A program made the position numbers and the translations under genes. Positions 11,495-23,902 of a stretch of DNA of 64,000 nucleotides are shown piece after piece. The stretch is from Selaginella moellendorffii (taxonomy: Eukaryota; Streptophyta; Lycopodiopsida; Selaginellales; Selaginellaceae), in NCBI RefSeq assembly GCF_000143415.4, contig NW_003314264.1, positions 746,014-810,013 on the forward strand, written 5' to 3'. The stretch's first letter is position 1. The number at the start of each line of letters is the position of its first letter. The notes beneath the pieces were generated by a model. The model made no database searches, was not told where the DNA came from, and saw only the letters and a list, made by a program, of their open reading frames with translations.

Positions 11495-12449
11495 CTATTG
11501 AGGAACTCCACGAGCATTCCCTTGCAGCATCTCCCATGGAGAATAGCCTATAGCACTGTGAAATGTGTTGTTATAATAGATTTCTGCTGTATCCAAATGC
11601 TCAACCCAGTCGCATTGGTCCGCTGTGACATAATACCACAGATAATCCTCAACTTGAGCATTCATGCGTTCGGTCTGCCCATCAGTTTGAAGATGATAAG
11701 CTGTACTAAACTTCAACTTGGTACCAAACAGCTGGAATAGTGTGCCCCAAAACTTTCCCGTAAACCTTGAATCTCTATATGAGATCATCTCTTCAGGAAG
11801 ACCACGAACCCGCACTACTTCATGGAAAAAGAGCTTTGCTGCTCGTTTTGCATTTACTGTTCCCATAGTTGGAATGAAGTGTGCAATCTTTGACAACCGA
11901 TCCACAACCACCATTAAAGTATCATAACCCTTTGACTTTGGCAAGCAAGTGACGAAATCAAGTGTCACACTTTGAAATGGCCATGCCGGTGCTGGAATGC
12001 ACTGCAACTTTCCAGCCTGCTTCTTAGTTTTGCGCTTACATTGCTGGCATATAGGGCAGGAACGGATAATTAGCTACATCACCTTCTATACCAAACCAGA
12101 AAAATCCCTTTTTCAACGAAGCTAGAGTCTTTTGCTGTCCACCATGTCCTGCTGCTAGAACATCATGATGTTCCCGCAGAAACAACTGTTGTAGATCCTT
12201 AGAGGGAAGATACAATCTTTCTTGCTTATAGAATATAAGCCCATCCCGAACTGAGAAGTGAAGCTTCGCATTAGTGCGGTTAGCAACTTTTGCTGCTTCG
12301 CTACCAGAGTTCTGCTTCGCTACTAGAGTTCTGCTTCGACAACTCTGCACAGCGTAAGATTGCCTTTGCCAATGGATCACTTCCATATGAAGCTTGAACG
12401 TCCTCCAACCAGTCCGAACTGATTGCTGATATTGCCCGGAACTGAGCAT
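11495..12449 (-). pseudogene. Chromovirus integrase (zinc-binding and catalytic core)
   Basis: The HHCC-like N-terminal part (LREHHDVLAAGHGGQQKTL) is near 12200. The catalytic core at 12007-11495 has SVTLDFVTCLPKS, YRDSRFTG and the HLQTDGQTERMN motif. Expected D, D, E positions are present (DFV, the DSRF aspartate, and the glutamate after QTDGQT). The piece is broken between about 12036 and 12010 by a stop and by substitutions at the zinc cysteines. Confidence 0.85.
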
Positions 12450-13938
12450 GACGACTCAATGCATCCGGAACAATATTATCTTTACCAGGTTTATATATGA
12501 TTTCAATATCATATCTAGCAAGCTTCTCTTGCCAATGAGTTTGCTTCAGTGTAAACTTAGGCTGCGTAGCAAAGTAGCTTAGTGTGTTTCTATTTGTATA
12601 AACTATGGTGTGTCCACCCAAGTAGTGTCTCTAGTGTTCCAAGACCAACACTATAACAAACATCTCTTTCTCATGCGTTAGCCATCTTCGTTGAGTTTCA
12701 TCTAATTTTTTGGAATAGAACACAACGGGACAACCATGTCGCTTTAGTGTAACACCCACCGCTTTGTCACAATCTTGCTGCAACACAGCAACAATTGCAT
12801 AGCCAGATGCATCACAATGCACTTCAAAGGGTTTTTCAAGATCTGGGATCCTAAAAACAGGAACCGTAGTCAAGATCTCCTTCAACCGTACAAAAGCACG
12901 TTGACAAGATGGTGTCCAATGAAATGGTATATTACTCTTTATCAACTTAGTCAACGAAAGAGCAATTCTTGCAAAATTGCGGACAAACTTGCAATAGTAT
13001 CCTGCTAAACCAAAAAAGGAATGAACATCTGACACAGTGGTCAGGACATCCCAGGACTTCACTGCTTCCACCTTCTTTGGATCAACTTCAATTATGCCAC
13101 CACCAACTATATGTCCGAGAAAGTTTACGCACAATTGTCCAAAAGCGCATTTACTTTCCTTAGCATACAATTTGTGTTCGTGCAATTTCTAAAACACCAG
13201 CTCCAAATGTTTCAAATGATCCTCCAATGTTTCACTGAAGACTAGAACATCGTCGATGTATAGGACAACAAATGTGTCCAAATAATCTCTGAATATTCAA
13301 TCCATCATAGTGCTGAATATTGCCAGAGCATTGCATAACCCGAACGGCATGATAAGAAACTCATAAGATCCATACTGAGTCTTAAAGGCTATCTTCTCCA
13401 CATCCTGATCCGCCACCCATATCTGATGATACCCAAACCACAAATCAAGTTGCATAAAATACTTAGCCTTTAAGAGTTGGTCAAACAAGTCATCAACGTG
13501 AGGCAAAGGATAACTGTTCTTGATCATGATCTTGTTGAGTGCTCAATAGTCAATACACATTCTTATAGTTCCATCCTTTTTCATAACAAAAAGGACCGGC
13601 GCTCTATAAAGTGACTTGCTTGGTCGGATATGACTTTTGTCAAGAAGCTCCATGAGTTGCTTCTTGAGTTCAGCCATCTCCTTGATGTTCAACCGATATG
13701 GAGTTTTCATAGGTGGTTTAGAACCTAGAATAATCTCAATTCGATGATTAACCTCATAGATAGGAGGTAAATCCTTCGAGAAGATATCCTGAATCCTCAC
13801 CAACAACTCCAATATCTTCTTTGGTACAGGATCAACCCTGTCACCTATTCGAACTAAGTCACCAACACTCTCAACTTCCATCACTTGAACCCAAAAGGTC
13901 CGACATCCCTTCTTAGCTGCTTTTTGAGCGGCCCTCAC
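12301..13938 (-). pseudogene. Chromovirus reverse transcriptase and RNase H
   Basis: The sequence shows the usual order. The RT entry is PPMKTPYRLNIKEMAELK. A fingers motif RMCIDY is followed by a TGA at about 13541. The palm is FMQLDLWFGYHQI, and YIDDVLVFSE near 13250 carries the catalytic aspartates. A TAG at about 13189 precedes HEHKLYAKESKC, and the RNase H part reads FEVHCDASGYA and YKPGKDNIVPDALSR. Several stops and one frame change break it. The upstream protease and gag lie beyond the inserted DNA transposon. Confidence 0.88.
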
Positions 13939-13968
13939 AATCAGGAATTTTGCATCCCAATCCTTTAA

Positions 13969-13972
13969 GGAA
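13969..13972. other. Target site duplication GGAA of the DNA transposon (left)
   Basis: GGAA precedes the terminal repeat here and follows it at 24817-24820. With one copy removed, the host pol reading frame continues without a shift across the insertion point, which supports the 4-bp length. Confidence 0.85.
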
Positions 13973-13996
13973 AAGCTCTATTTCGTTAAAGTGGGA
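13973..13996 (+). repeat. Left terminal inverted repeat
   Basis: Twenty-four bases identical to the reverse complement of 24793-24816. Just inside, at about 14005-14014, the reverse complement of the TGGGA motif recurs and could fold back on the terminus. Confidence 0.92.
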
Positions 13997-14394
13997 ATTG
14001 TCATTATCCCACTTGTAGAATAAGGTTTCCAAACCTTTATATAGTATATAAATATAATAGAATTCAACTGCATTGAGGCACATGCCATTTTATTTTAAAC
14101 AAGAAAATGTCTACTCAATCACTTCTCCTCCCCCTGCCACTGCTTCACCTCTCTCTTCTCCTTGTCATCGTCGTCCAATTTCTTTCCATCCTTTTAATAT
14201 TGGCTCAGTTGCTCCGAGTCTAGGTGGAGCCCAAGTCCCCATTCAATCTTTACTTTCCCCTTATCAATAAAACAACTTCGTAGACTTCCAATAACATGCT
14301 GTAACACTTCTAGTATAATGCAAATCCTCTCAAAGAATTGTCTTTTAATATTAATACAATGGCATGGAACCCCATGCCATAATAAGTTACATTT

Positions 14395-17300
14395 TTAAAT
14401 AAATACATGCCATCTCAGACTGTTAGTTTTTTGCCTCCAACGCCTATACAATAATTTTGGAATTTCATCACTCTCCACACTATCAGGATTTAAACCCAAT
14501 AGTAATGCCATCTCTTCTCTAATACGTCCATGCTCATGTTCAGTGGTCGAAGAACCCATCCGGTTGAGCAGATTATGGAGATGCGGATAGTGCTTGGCTA
14601 GACAATATACATGCCATAAATGATGACTGGTGTTTGTCCGATCAAATGGCTTTTGATATACCGTTCCATCTGCCATTTGGTTGATTTCTGCAGCCACCTC
14701 CTAGACTGGCCGGTTCTCTATCACCATCGCTCCAAGCTGTTTTGCAAGGTCCCCCAGAACATACCCTAGTTTCCATAGGGGTGCACTGCATATGTGTGCG
14801 TGTTCGCTGTAGTTTTAATCGGCGAGTCATCGATGATGAGGATTTCACTTGACCTAGCAGTCCGGTTCATCACTACAGCCTCTGGCTTGACGAAGATGGG
14901 CTTGCTACCCCTCACATGGACCATAGTCAAGCAATCCTCCTGCGTTAGGAGAAAGTCAAATGGTAATATTACTCGCGTTTGATCGTGCATCATCTGTAGC
15001 AACGTTAATGCATTGTGGCGCATCATGGATGTCCAAACTCCCAATTGCAAATTGAACCCGGCCTTCTGTTTTAAGTGTCGCATGGTCATTATTAGATCCT
15101 GCAGTTTCTCCCGTGTGATTAATGTGAATCTGTCTCTTTTGACCAACTTGCGACCGCAGGCTTTGGAGAGTGCAGTGACATTCGAGGACAAGCCACGCTC
15201 ATGGGAGAAAAGGACACTGTTCAGATCAAAAACGATACAGTACCTTCACCGTGACTCTGAAATGAAATGCGTCAGCATAAAAAATGGTACAAGTCAATTT
15301 TACCATCTACAATATTAGTGAATGGTGCTCCCGATGGTCGTTGAGAGGGTTTTGGTCGAGGAAACGTGAAGGCTGAAATACTCTCCTCTGCAATGTGGGG
15401 TCAATCGCATCCGATGGCGTGTGGGCACATGCCATTTCAGCTGTAGACTCTGGTACAACTGGCTTAACAGTGGCATGGGGTGGTTCCGATGGCGTGTGAT
15501 CACACGCCATTTCAGCTGGTGCCTTCGTTGGCAAAGTGGACATGACCGAACAGGCAGCAGGGGCGGTGTAGGGAGGTTCCAACGGCGCGTAGTCAGACGA
15601 TTGGGCACACGTTGAGTCTGTTGGATATGAGGATACGACCGGCTCGGCGGCTGGGGCGGCCTCATGCGGGTCCAATGGCGCCTGGTCACCATCAGTTGGA
15701 TACGTGGACAAGATTAACTCAGTGGTATGGGCAGCATCAAGTGGAGCGTGGTCAGCTTGCTTGGCATTGATATGGATAGTAGCCTCCACCAGCTCTGATG
15801 ACTCTTGCAGGCAAGTAGAGTGCATTGGCGGATCCATATGCATGTCCAAATATCTCCCTTCGATTGAGATGGTATCCTCCCATGCTACTAAAAACAAACT
15901 CATTAGCACATTGAATCAACTATACTATATTTACCATCAACTGCTATTGAGGAACTAGGACCGATATCACTTGGGCGCACTGCTGATTCTGAAGGATTGG
16001 ACATACGTTTCGACCTTTGCTTGGCACTATCCTTCCTCGACACTAAAGGCTAGAGTTTGTATCTTAATTCAACTGAATAATCTCTACTTACCATTTGCTC
16101 TGCGACCTACATGGACAATGTTAGAAATGGTAGAAAGTTAGGAATGGATGTACTATTATTTACCTGATGGTTTGTCTTGTATGACCTTCCTCCGCTGCTC
16201 TTTAGCCACCTCAGGCTGGCCATCGTCATCATCATTGTCGTCATCGTTATTGTGATCGTCACCATTGTGAGGACCATCAAAGTCCTCTTCGTCCTCCTCT
16301 TCTTCGTCCTCCTCTTCTTTGTCCTCCTCTTCGTCCTTCTGCTCTTCCTGCTCATTATCTTTCTCTGGCTCCTCATCCCCCTCCTGCATTTCTTCCATAG
16401 GCTGCTCAGGCTGGATGGCTTGTTCTTCCAGGACCATCTTGGGAAAATCATCTGGCCGAGTCTCCATCTCAAAATACAAGACATCCATAGCCTGTTTTAG
16501 TGTGTGACCTAGGACCGTATCCTCACCCGACTGTCTTAACATGGTTTCTGCACGTTCTTGCACCCTTCGAAGACGACGAGATGAGAAAAACGTGGCCCTG
16601 ACTTGAAAAGCATCCCTCATCCATTGTACCTCTCCATTGAGATTGGGGAAGGGGAGTCCGCCATAGGAATCTGAGTCAGGAGGTGGTGACTGGCTGCTTT
16701 CACTCAGCCCTTGATCTGCAATGAATGGCATGAGCACACACGCCATAACCGCGAGGCATTACCTATCATCTTTTCGTTGCCCTTCTTCCTTTTCGAATCA
16801 AAGGCCTCTGATCCCGACGACTGTCCAACGTGCTTTCGCTTTTTATGACCACTGTCAATTTGAGCTTGATCTGCAAGAAATGGCATGAGGACCCACGCAA
16901 TAACCATGACGCTTTACTTCCCGTCCTTGGAGGCTCTGTCGTGCCTTCTGCATCCTCAGGTGCCTGCTCCTCAATTCCCTTTCTCTTTCGTTTCTTATGC
17001 GCCAGTTCTACAGAAATAGCATGAGGACATACGCGATAAGCACACAAATGCTTTTACCCTTCCTCCTCTGCCCTAGTCGGTTGTCCATCTCTTTGTCTAC
17101 AGCGTCTGAAAGCTGTTTTGCAGGTAGCCTAATTCGAGGTTCATGACGTCTCCTTGGCACTTGAACTGTATACTATTGCATCAACACATGCAACATCCCA
17201 CAATATTTTTAAGTTACCTTTCATAAAGTTTTCCATTGGTTCAACTCGTTCCCCTGAAATACAAACTTAGATAAGTGCATGGGGCCATATGTCATGATCG

Positions 17301-19780
17301 TACCTGTTTCGGAACTCTCCTTATCACTCTCCAAGGCCTCCCCCTCCTCCACTGGAGGCACGTTGTTCCGTTCGATTTCCTCGACTCGATCTGCAAGAAC
17401 ATTAGTTAATTGCGTGGGGCCACACGCCATCAAACCTTCAGGTTCTTGTCGTGAGGTCTGCACTACTTGCCCTAGTCTCTTTGGAATTTGAGCTGCAAGA
17501 AGCAATGGCATGAGAATTCACGTATAACAAAAATGATTGGTACCTCTTGTCCGTTGTACTTGGCTGGTGCTTGCCTGTTTTGCCTTTGAAGAAGTGTCTC
17601 CTGCAAGGAATGGCATGAGACCACACGCCATTGCAAATATAATTTGTACCTCCTTTTTTCCTATTGCTTGTCTGTTTGTCCTTCTTCGATGCGCCACCAG
17701 TGCGCTTTTCAGTCCTCGTGTCTGAATATTCACAACGATCTATAATCAAAATGGCATGAGGCCTCACGTGACCTTACCTTGTGCAGGTTGTGAGCTCGGC
17801 CCAACATGGGTATCTTCAACAGTAGCTGTTAACGCCGTTTCAGCATCTGGGGGTGGCCACGCTCCTACATACAGAGCTTGTGAGATAACATTTAAACTTA
17901 AAGTGCGTACTCACCAGGTTCGCAGAGAAGATACTGTTTTTCTTTGGCAACTGTAATTATATGCTCCATTGAAGTCACCTCTTCAATGGAGTTTGTCACC
18001 GCAACACACAGGACACCCTTGAGTAGTGCGGCTCGAAAGAATAATCCGCCGCAATTGTACTCGACAACGCATTTGCCCTTGGAGTCGGAAGCAGGTGACC
18101 CACCCGCTATTGCGTTGAAGACCCAGCTGAGCATTTCCCATGCTGCACCTGGAGCTTTCTTTGGATTCGAAAGTTCCATAGCCGTCTTCAGTTCCTCAAG
18201 CACGGGTAAATTGACTTCCCTCAGATCAATTCGATCGGTCTTGTCGAACGAAGCTGGGAAGTCACTCCAGTCCCACTCTGCTGCAGGACCAATAACAAGG
18301 GTGAGTGTGAAGATGCGGACATTCGTCGGTATCTTCTTCTTAGCCATTATCCCATGGATCTCCCGCATCTCCTTGCCTTTCAACCAAGCCTTCACCTCGT
18401 TCAAGGCCTTCTAGAACTTGTGATAGGATTCGAACTCGTAGATCATATAGTGGACTGAAGATTCCACCTCCGCAAGTCCCACCATTAAGTCAATGATGGA
18501 GCTGACTTTGTCTGCATGAGTGATCTCCTCGTTTGTGAAGTCCATCACACAAAAGATGTTCTTGACCTGCTCATCTCCACGGGAAACGATGCTCCTCCAC
18601 CTTTGATCCTCATCTGAATTCACGTATACCCGGTAAGGTTCTCGATAGGCCTCTGCTGCGGGGTCGAGCTGTTTCTGAAGCTGGCGGTCGACATCCCTCT
18701 TAATGAAATTTGGATACTGATCCAACTTCTCAGCTTTACTTTTCGTGGCATCCCGCAGCAGATCGATGAACTTGGGGGCCCCTGTCACGTACTTGTCGAT
18801 GTCTTCATTTGACAACTCCAGCTCTTCCATCATCTCTTGCGTGGTGTCGATGCTCACCCTCTCCATGGCCACTTGCTTGAAGATCCAATCCTTCAATAGC
18901 GCACGAGCTCTCAGAGTCGTGCACAAGTCCTCGTATGTCACAATATGGCCAGGAGTCATTTTGGTCTTGTTGAAAACTACCTCACCACGTAGAAGAGCAT
19001 TAGCCACTGTCAGAAGGTCGTTGTTATCTAGAGACCGCGAGAAACGCAAGGTGTTGAGCTTCAAATCATTGGGCTTCCGGCCGTCCTCCACACCGATTGA
19101 GTTTAGCAACTCCCTGTCATGGTACCTCCTTAGCACATCTACCCATTTGTCAAAAACAACTTTTGTCGCGAGTAGAATGTTATGGATGCTGAGTGTGTCA
19201 TTGACCCCTAGTGTTTTCGAGAGAAGACTCAAGAATTCCTGCAATGGAAATGGCGTGAGGCCGCATGCTATGCCACATGCAACGAGGCTTACCTGCCAGG
19301 CACTAGTTGCTAGTGCACGTCCTTGTCCTAGTTTTTGTGGCTTCTTCAGTTGAACCCAGAGCTTCCGTGTTCGTGCCAATGTCTCGTGCAGACCCGATTT
19401 GTAGCACGTTTCTTGCTTGACATTCTGCGCGTGGGAGATGTATATGATAGATCGGAGGGGCGAGTTGCCTTTTATCAGGTGGACAACTCTTGTCTTGAAG
19501 ACTTTCTTCACCTCCTCACCCACCATAATATCCACAACTATCTCTTGCATCGCCAAGCTAGAATGCTGCCCGGAGACGGCATAGAACCGGATGTTCTGAT
19601 CGTCCAACACCTTCCTATTGATCAAGTCTGGAAACCTCGTCTCGCCCTTCATTGTTCGGTAGTAGGGGATCACGTCTGCGATGTCGGGTGTTACTGGACT
19701 TCCCAGCATCTTCTACTTCAGTTTCTCCACCCACTCATCAGATACTAGCCTGTGGTACGACAGCAAAGTCTAGAAGCTAC
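14395..19780 (-). pseudogene. Transposon gene A, right copy: ParB-like segment, acidic tract, FCP1-like HAD domain
   Basis: A multi-exon gene with many GT-AG introns of 45-60 nt. The N-terminal exon (19780-19293) reads through SDEWVEKL, a TAG near 19713, then DDQNIRFYAVSGQHSSLAMQ, which resembles the ParB/sulfiredoxin fold pattern (Y-x-V-x-G-x-H-R). A long unrecognised region follows (19238-17900), then eight or more small exons with Lys/Arg-rich sequence (17770-16760), an exon ending in a Glu/Asp tract (about 16716-16156), a Pro/Thr exon and the FCP1-like HAD exon with IIDDSP near 14832. Breaks are the TAG at 19713, TAG at 18411 (TGG in the left copy), TAG at 14701 (CAG in the left copy) and a frameshift from two 11-bp losses near 14780. 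Exon ends inside 16-18 kb are read from splice consensus only. Confidence 0.65.
19239..19292 (-). other. 54-nt intron of gene A built around one palindrome
   Basis: GTAAGC donor and TTGCAG acceptor on the minus strand. The 22-bp palindrome (19250-19271) fills nearly half the intron. The reading frame is also open through it (54 is a multiple of three), but the joined exons (TSAWQ, EFLSLL) read naturally. Comparable introns are 16716-16762, 16871-16917 and 17601-17649. Confidence 0.7.
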
Positions 19781-19894
19781 TCAGTTTGAAATTTGTCAGA
19801 GGAATCATAAGATCTGGTTTGTCAGAGGATTTGATGTGACGTTCAAGCGTGTGTTATTTTTGAATTCTCGAACTCATTCCTAGGTCTATCATTT

Positions 19895-20092
19895 TTGTGC
19901 GCCGTGTTCTTGGTTCCGCTAAGCGCAGTGAGCGCTGCTTGTGTAAGCGGCGTTGTGAGCTGTGGTTTATGCATCTATGAGCGGTTGCGGCATTGCGAGC
20001 GCCATTGCGAGCGGCAGTTTATGCGAGTGGCAGTTTGTGCGAGCGGCACTACGAGCAGTTGCGGTGGTGCGAGCGGCGCTACGGTACCACTA
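19895..20092. repeat. GC-rich degenerate tandem repeat in the divergent promoter region
   Basis: Imperfect repeats of gcgagcggc / gtgagcggc units with a 9-12-bp spacing, between the starts of genes A and B. It contrasts with the moderate GC of the flanks. Three palindromes follow immediately (20093, 20190, 20260) before the gene B start. Probably part of the shared promoter; no known motif was recognised. Confidence 0.6.
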
Positions 20093-20363
20093 ATGGTATG
20101 AGGGCTCATGCCATCTTGGGGCTTGCAAGTTCATCACTAGCATATTGCCAATAGTTTCTTTACTTGCCTATAGCTGTGTGTTTATCAAGATGGCATGAGG
20201 CCTCATGCCAATTTTGTGAATGCGAAATTTCACGTGGGTGTCAATAGCATATTTGAATAATGGCATATGGCCTCATGCTATTGAGGTTGTTTGGTATGTT
20301 ATGATTTAGGCCATTCTCCAATCATTTTTTGTATGGTCTTAACTTCTTTTCTGCACTTTCAGA

Positions 20364-23189
20364 ATGGCCTCCGCAAGTGCGACGCATGTTCCCTCCGTGG
20401 ATCTTAAGAACCGTGCTACATGGATTCAGGCAAAGGTGTTTCTAAACAACCCCGAGGGGGAGGTGGTAGCTGAGGGCTTAGCCACAGTTGTCGATCCAAG
20501 AGATGCGGTTGCTAATCAAGAATTGGGCTACGATGATATTGGAGTTGCGATTTTAGAGGTTGTTGACACAGAAGAAAACAGTCTGACTATTAGAAGCATT
20601 GTGCGGTGGAAATTGAGGCACTTAGTGTTTGAGAATGTGAAGGATTCACACTCAAACACCACTACAACTGATGACAGAACATCTCTTCATGGGAAAAGAA
20701 AGTACACCTTCCTAAAGCGCAGCCAAAGGGATCTGAGCAACAAACCGAAAAGGCAGAAAATGGCGATGGAGGTTCGAATTGTCTCGACAGTTGCTTGTTG
20801 CAAGAGGAGGTGCTGTCAACATGCTGATTGGGATGCTATTGAAGAGGAGAGAGCAAGATACAAGACATTGTCCTAGAAGGCAACTCGCAATTTTGTGTAT
20901 GAGGCATTACGGTCATCTGTTGATGCTTCAGAACATCAGGTGGGGGGGATGGTCTTCCAGAGGGGTTTGGTCTACATGAAGGCATGGAGAATCATTTATG
21001 GAGTCCCTCAAACCACATTCTACAGAATCAAAACTAAGTTCGAGGAACAAAGGGTTCAACAGGCAGTCCATGGGAACAACGGTACTCACAAAACCAGGGG
21101 TCATGTTGTATATGGAGAGGCAATCTTCAAGAGGTTTGTCGAGACATGTAGCGAGCAGCAACCACATAAAACCCGCCTCTTGGAAGATGGAACTCGAGAC
21201 ACCCAACAAGTTCTCCCTTCCATGTATACCAAGGGGGCCATATTGGAAGATGTGAATCGGGAACTCCAGAGTAATGGCTACAAGAAGCTGAGCCAATCTA
21301 GATTTAGTAGATTGTGGAGCAACAGGTTCAGGGATGTGAGTATAGGAAAGTACTCCAGCTTTTCAAAGTGTGACGAGTGCATTGCTATCAAAATGGCTTT
21401 GTCGAAGAATTCTTGCATCGCTCAAGAGTGAGAGACGTTGGTTAGAAGGCGGCTCGACCACAACATCGAGCAGAGAAGCTGCAGGACTGCATATTATCAT
21501 AACAAGATTCTCTCCATGGAGAGACCTGACTCTTACCTCTGCATCATCCACGACAAAATGGACCAGAAAAAGACGTGCTTACCTCGACTCAATCCTGCCC
21601 CCAAGGCAATCTCTTCATCCATGCAGCTGCCTATGTCTCTGTTTGGCATAATCGCTCATGGGCATGGTGCCCAGAACTATGGGAACTTCTTTGTACCTCT
21701 ATGGGGTGGCGGGGGTGCAAACATGATGATTGCGTCCCTAGCAAAACACTTAAGGTCTCTGCAAAGTGCGCAGACTGAGCTGAATGGCCAACCCTTGCAT
21801 AAGGCCCTTGTCAATCGAACCCCATACAGGGTTCAGCTGGAGGAGGAGGAAAGGCTTGCAGTATTGCATGGGGCCCCATGCCATCCCAGTGAATATGTTG
21901 GCCGTCAGATTGTAGAGTTATTAGGTGAGGCCTCATGCCATTCCGACGAGGCTGGTCACCCGGTGAATGCACAGCCTCATCCAAACAAAGCAGAATCTCA
22001 AGGAAGTTCTTGCGGCCGATGTGGCCTTCCACCCCATCTTCTGCTCCAAACAGACAATGCTGGCAGTGAGAACAAAAACATGTACGTCTTCGCGTACTTG
22101 GCGATGCTTGTTGCCAAAGGCATATTTGAAACGGTTACACTTGGCTTTCTCATGGTTGGGCACACTCATGAAGACGTCGATGCCATGTTCAGTCACCTGG
22201 CAGAGTCCCTCCGGCGATCCAATGTCCTCACCCTCCTACAACTCTACGATGAATTCCAAAATTGCATCAAAGGCACTGTTGAAGCTGCACTTGTGACAGA
22301 GGTTCCAGACTTTAAGGGGTTTGTAAGAGGCTACATTAGAAACGGATTTGAAACGCTGTTTGGCCACTCCAAGCCTCTTCAGTTTCATTTCAGCATGCGT
22401 GACGATGCCCCAATGATGAGGTACAAGATGAGAGAATGGGACACAGTGTGGCTGCCAGTGGACGGCATTGAACTCTTCAAGAGAGATCCCATAACTGGGG
22501 AACCTATGATTCCTTAGGGTTCCCCACGGCCGATGCACCCGGATGGACTCAAAGACCAGGAAAGTATAGTGGCCGGGATTAGACAGCATATTGCCTTCTG
22601 GAAGAGGGGGTTGGTGTTTGGTGGAGAATCCTATTTTCAGAGGTGCAAGCCTTTGCTCGAATACTGGGAGAAGATTATATCTGCTATCCAAAATGGGCCG
22701 GTTGTATATGAAGAATTGGAAGAGTCCTTTTGGCCAGAACCCAGAGCACCAGATAGTAGCAGAACAATGTCCTCTGGAAATGCAGTGACAAATAACGATG
22801 TTGAGGATTACTATTGTGGGCCGAGGAACAAGAAGCTGGATTCAGCATTCAATCCAGTACAGGTTTGCAAAGGAATGGTCGTGCTTGTCAGACCCAGTAA
22901 TAAAAAACAAATGATATAGGTGGGGCGCTGCATCACTGATGCAGAGGAGGACGCGGAAACTAACTCCTTCAATGTAACTGTGGAGTGGTTCAAGCCAAGT
23001 TCCGGATATATGAAGGATTGCCTAGAAAAGAGATGGGTGCTGAATCCAAGGGATCCCAATATGAGCATATCGGTGGATAATGTTGTGCATGGTTGGATGT
23101 GGAAGCAGAGTGCCACCATCACCTTGCCAGACCATGCAAGAGATGCAGCAAGAGCATTCATAACCCGGGTTCAAGGTGAGATTCATTAA
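20364..23189 (+). pseudogene. Transposon gene B: transposase-like protein with RNase H/DDE-like core (DUF7869-type), four in-frame stops
   Basis: One frame runs 942 codons from ATG 20364 to TAA 23189 with no frameshift but four stops: TAG 20874, TGA 21429, TAG 22515 and TAG 22917. The N-terminal part has a basic patch and a Cys cluster (ACCKRRCCQHADW). The middle has TRLLEDGTRDTQQVLPS and SKCDECIAIK. The core has IIHDKMDQKKT near 21545, LQTDNAGSENKN near 22045 and MVGHTHEDVDAMFSHL near 22153, which look like the D, D, E/D strands of an RNase H-like nuclease. The C-terminus has a WFKPSSGYM segment. This motif set matches the DUF7869 proteins of plant repeats as I remember them. It probably encoded the enzyme that moved the element, but is not functional now unless the stops are read through. 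Confidence 0.7.
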
Positions 23190-23902
23190 TATTCCTTTAC
23201 TAAGTTTCTAATGTATTTTATTTCAAGGTGAACAATCCGAATCTGAATCAGAGGAGGCGTGATGGCATGTGGCCTTACGCCATTCCTAGGTGAGATGATA
23301 CAAATAACAAGTATAAATTCTTAGTTGTTCTAGCAAATCTTACTTAAAGTTCAAGGTGAACAAGCCAAATATGAATTCATCGGATTGTTATAACAAATTG
23401 CGAGGTGATGGCATGAGGCAATACGCCATTTGAGAGTGGTAGCCATTCCTATATGAGGTGAGTGAAATATTTATTAGAAATACCTCATTCAATTGTGCAC
23501 TTCTAAGTCTTGGTCCACTCAGTACTGTTTGCATGTTTCTATTTTAATTCTTTCTCTAAAATGTTATTTAGCATGTGGCTTCATGCCATTGCTCTCCACA
23601 ATCATGCATTGAATTTTTCTATCCTTGCATAATACTTCTCCATATATATAGCATGTGCGCACATGTGATATGGTTCATTAGGCCTGATATAGTGTGTGAG
23701 GTAAAACAAAGATGATGTGACATATGCATTTACCAATCACACGTGCATAAATCTAATAATATGGCGTGTGGCCCATATTAATGGCACATAAACCCATATT
23801 GTGGGCTTACGTGCTTTATGTACCATCATTCCCTTGCAGCGTGTGTGTTGGTTTCCTTTTATAACACAACGAACTCCATATTTTAGGGTGAAGAGCGTTC
23901 TC
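23190..23902. other. Gene B 3' region with five palindromes
   Basis: No convincing gene. Palindromes occur at 23262, 23408, 23569, 23646 and 23760. Short repeats of TTCAAGGTGAACAA occur near 23223 and 23351, and their reverse complement occurs near 24632, forming a wide inverted repeat. Small spliced exons are possible here but not demonstrable. Confidence 0.4.

Noticed and set aside
20874-22919. Stop-codon readthrough or recoding as the normal mode of gene B
   Set aside because: The same kind of CAG-to-TAG change is seen between the two transposon copies and in the chromovirus, so decay is the simpler explanation; kept as an alternative only.
23801-23902. Upstream extension of the small acidic frame
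   Set aside because: Residues before MASTKS have no acidic character and contain a likely splice acceptor (CCTTGCAG near 23840).
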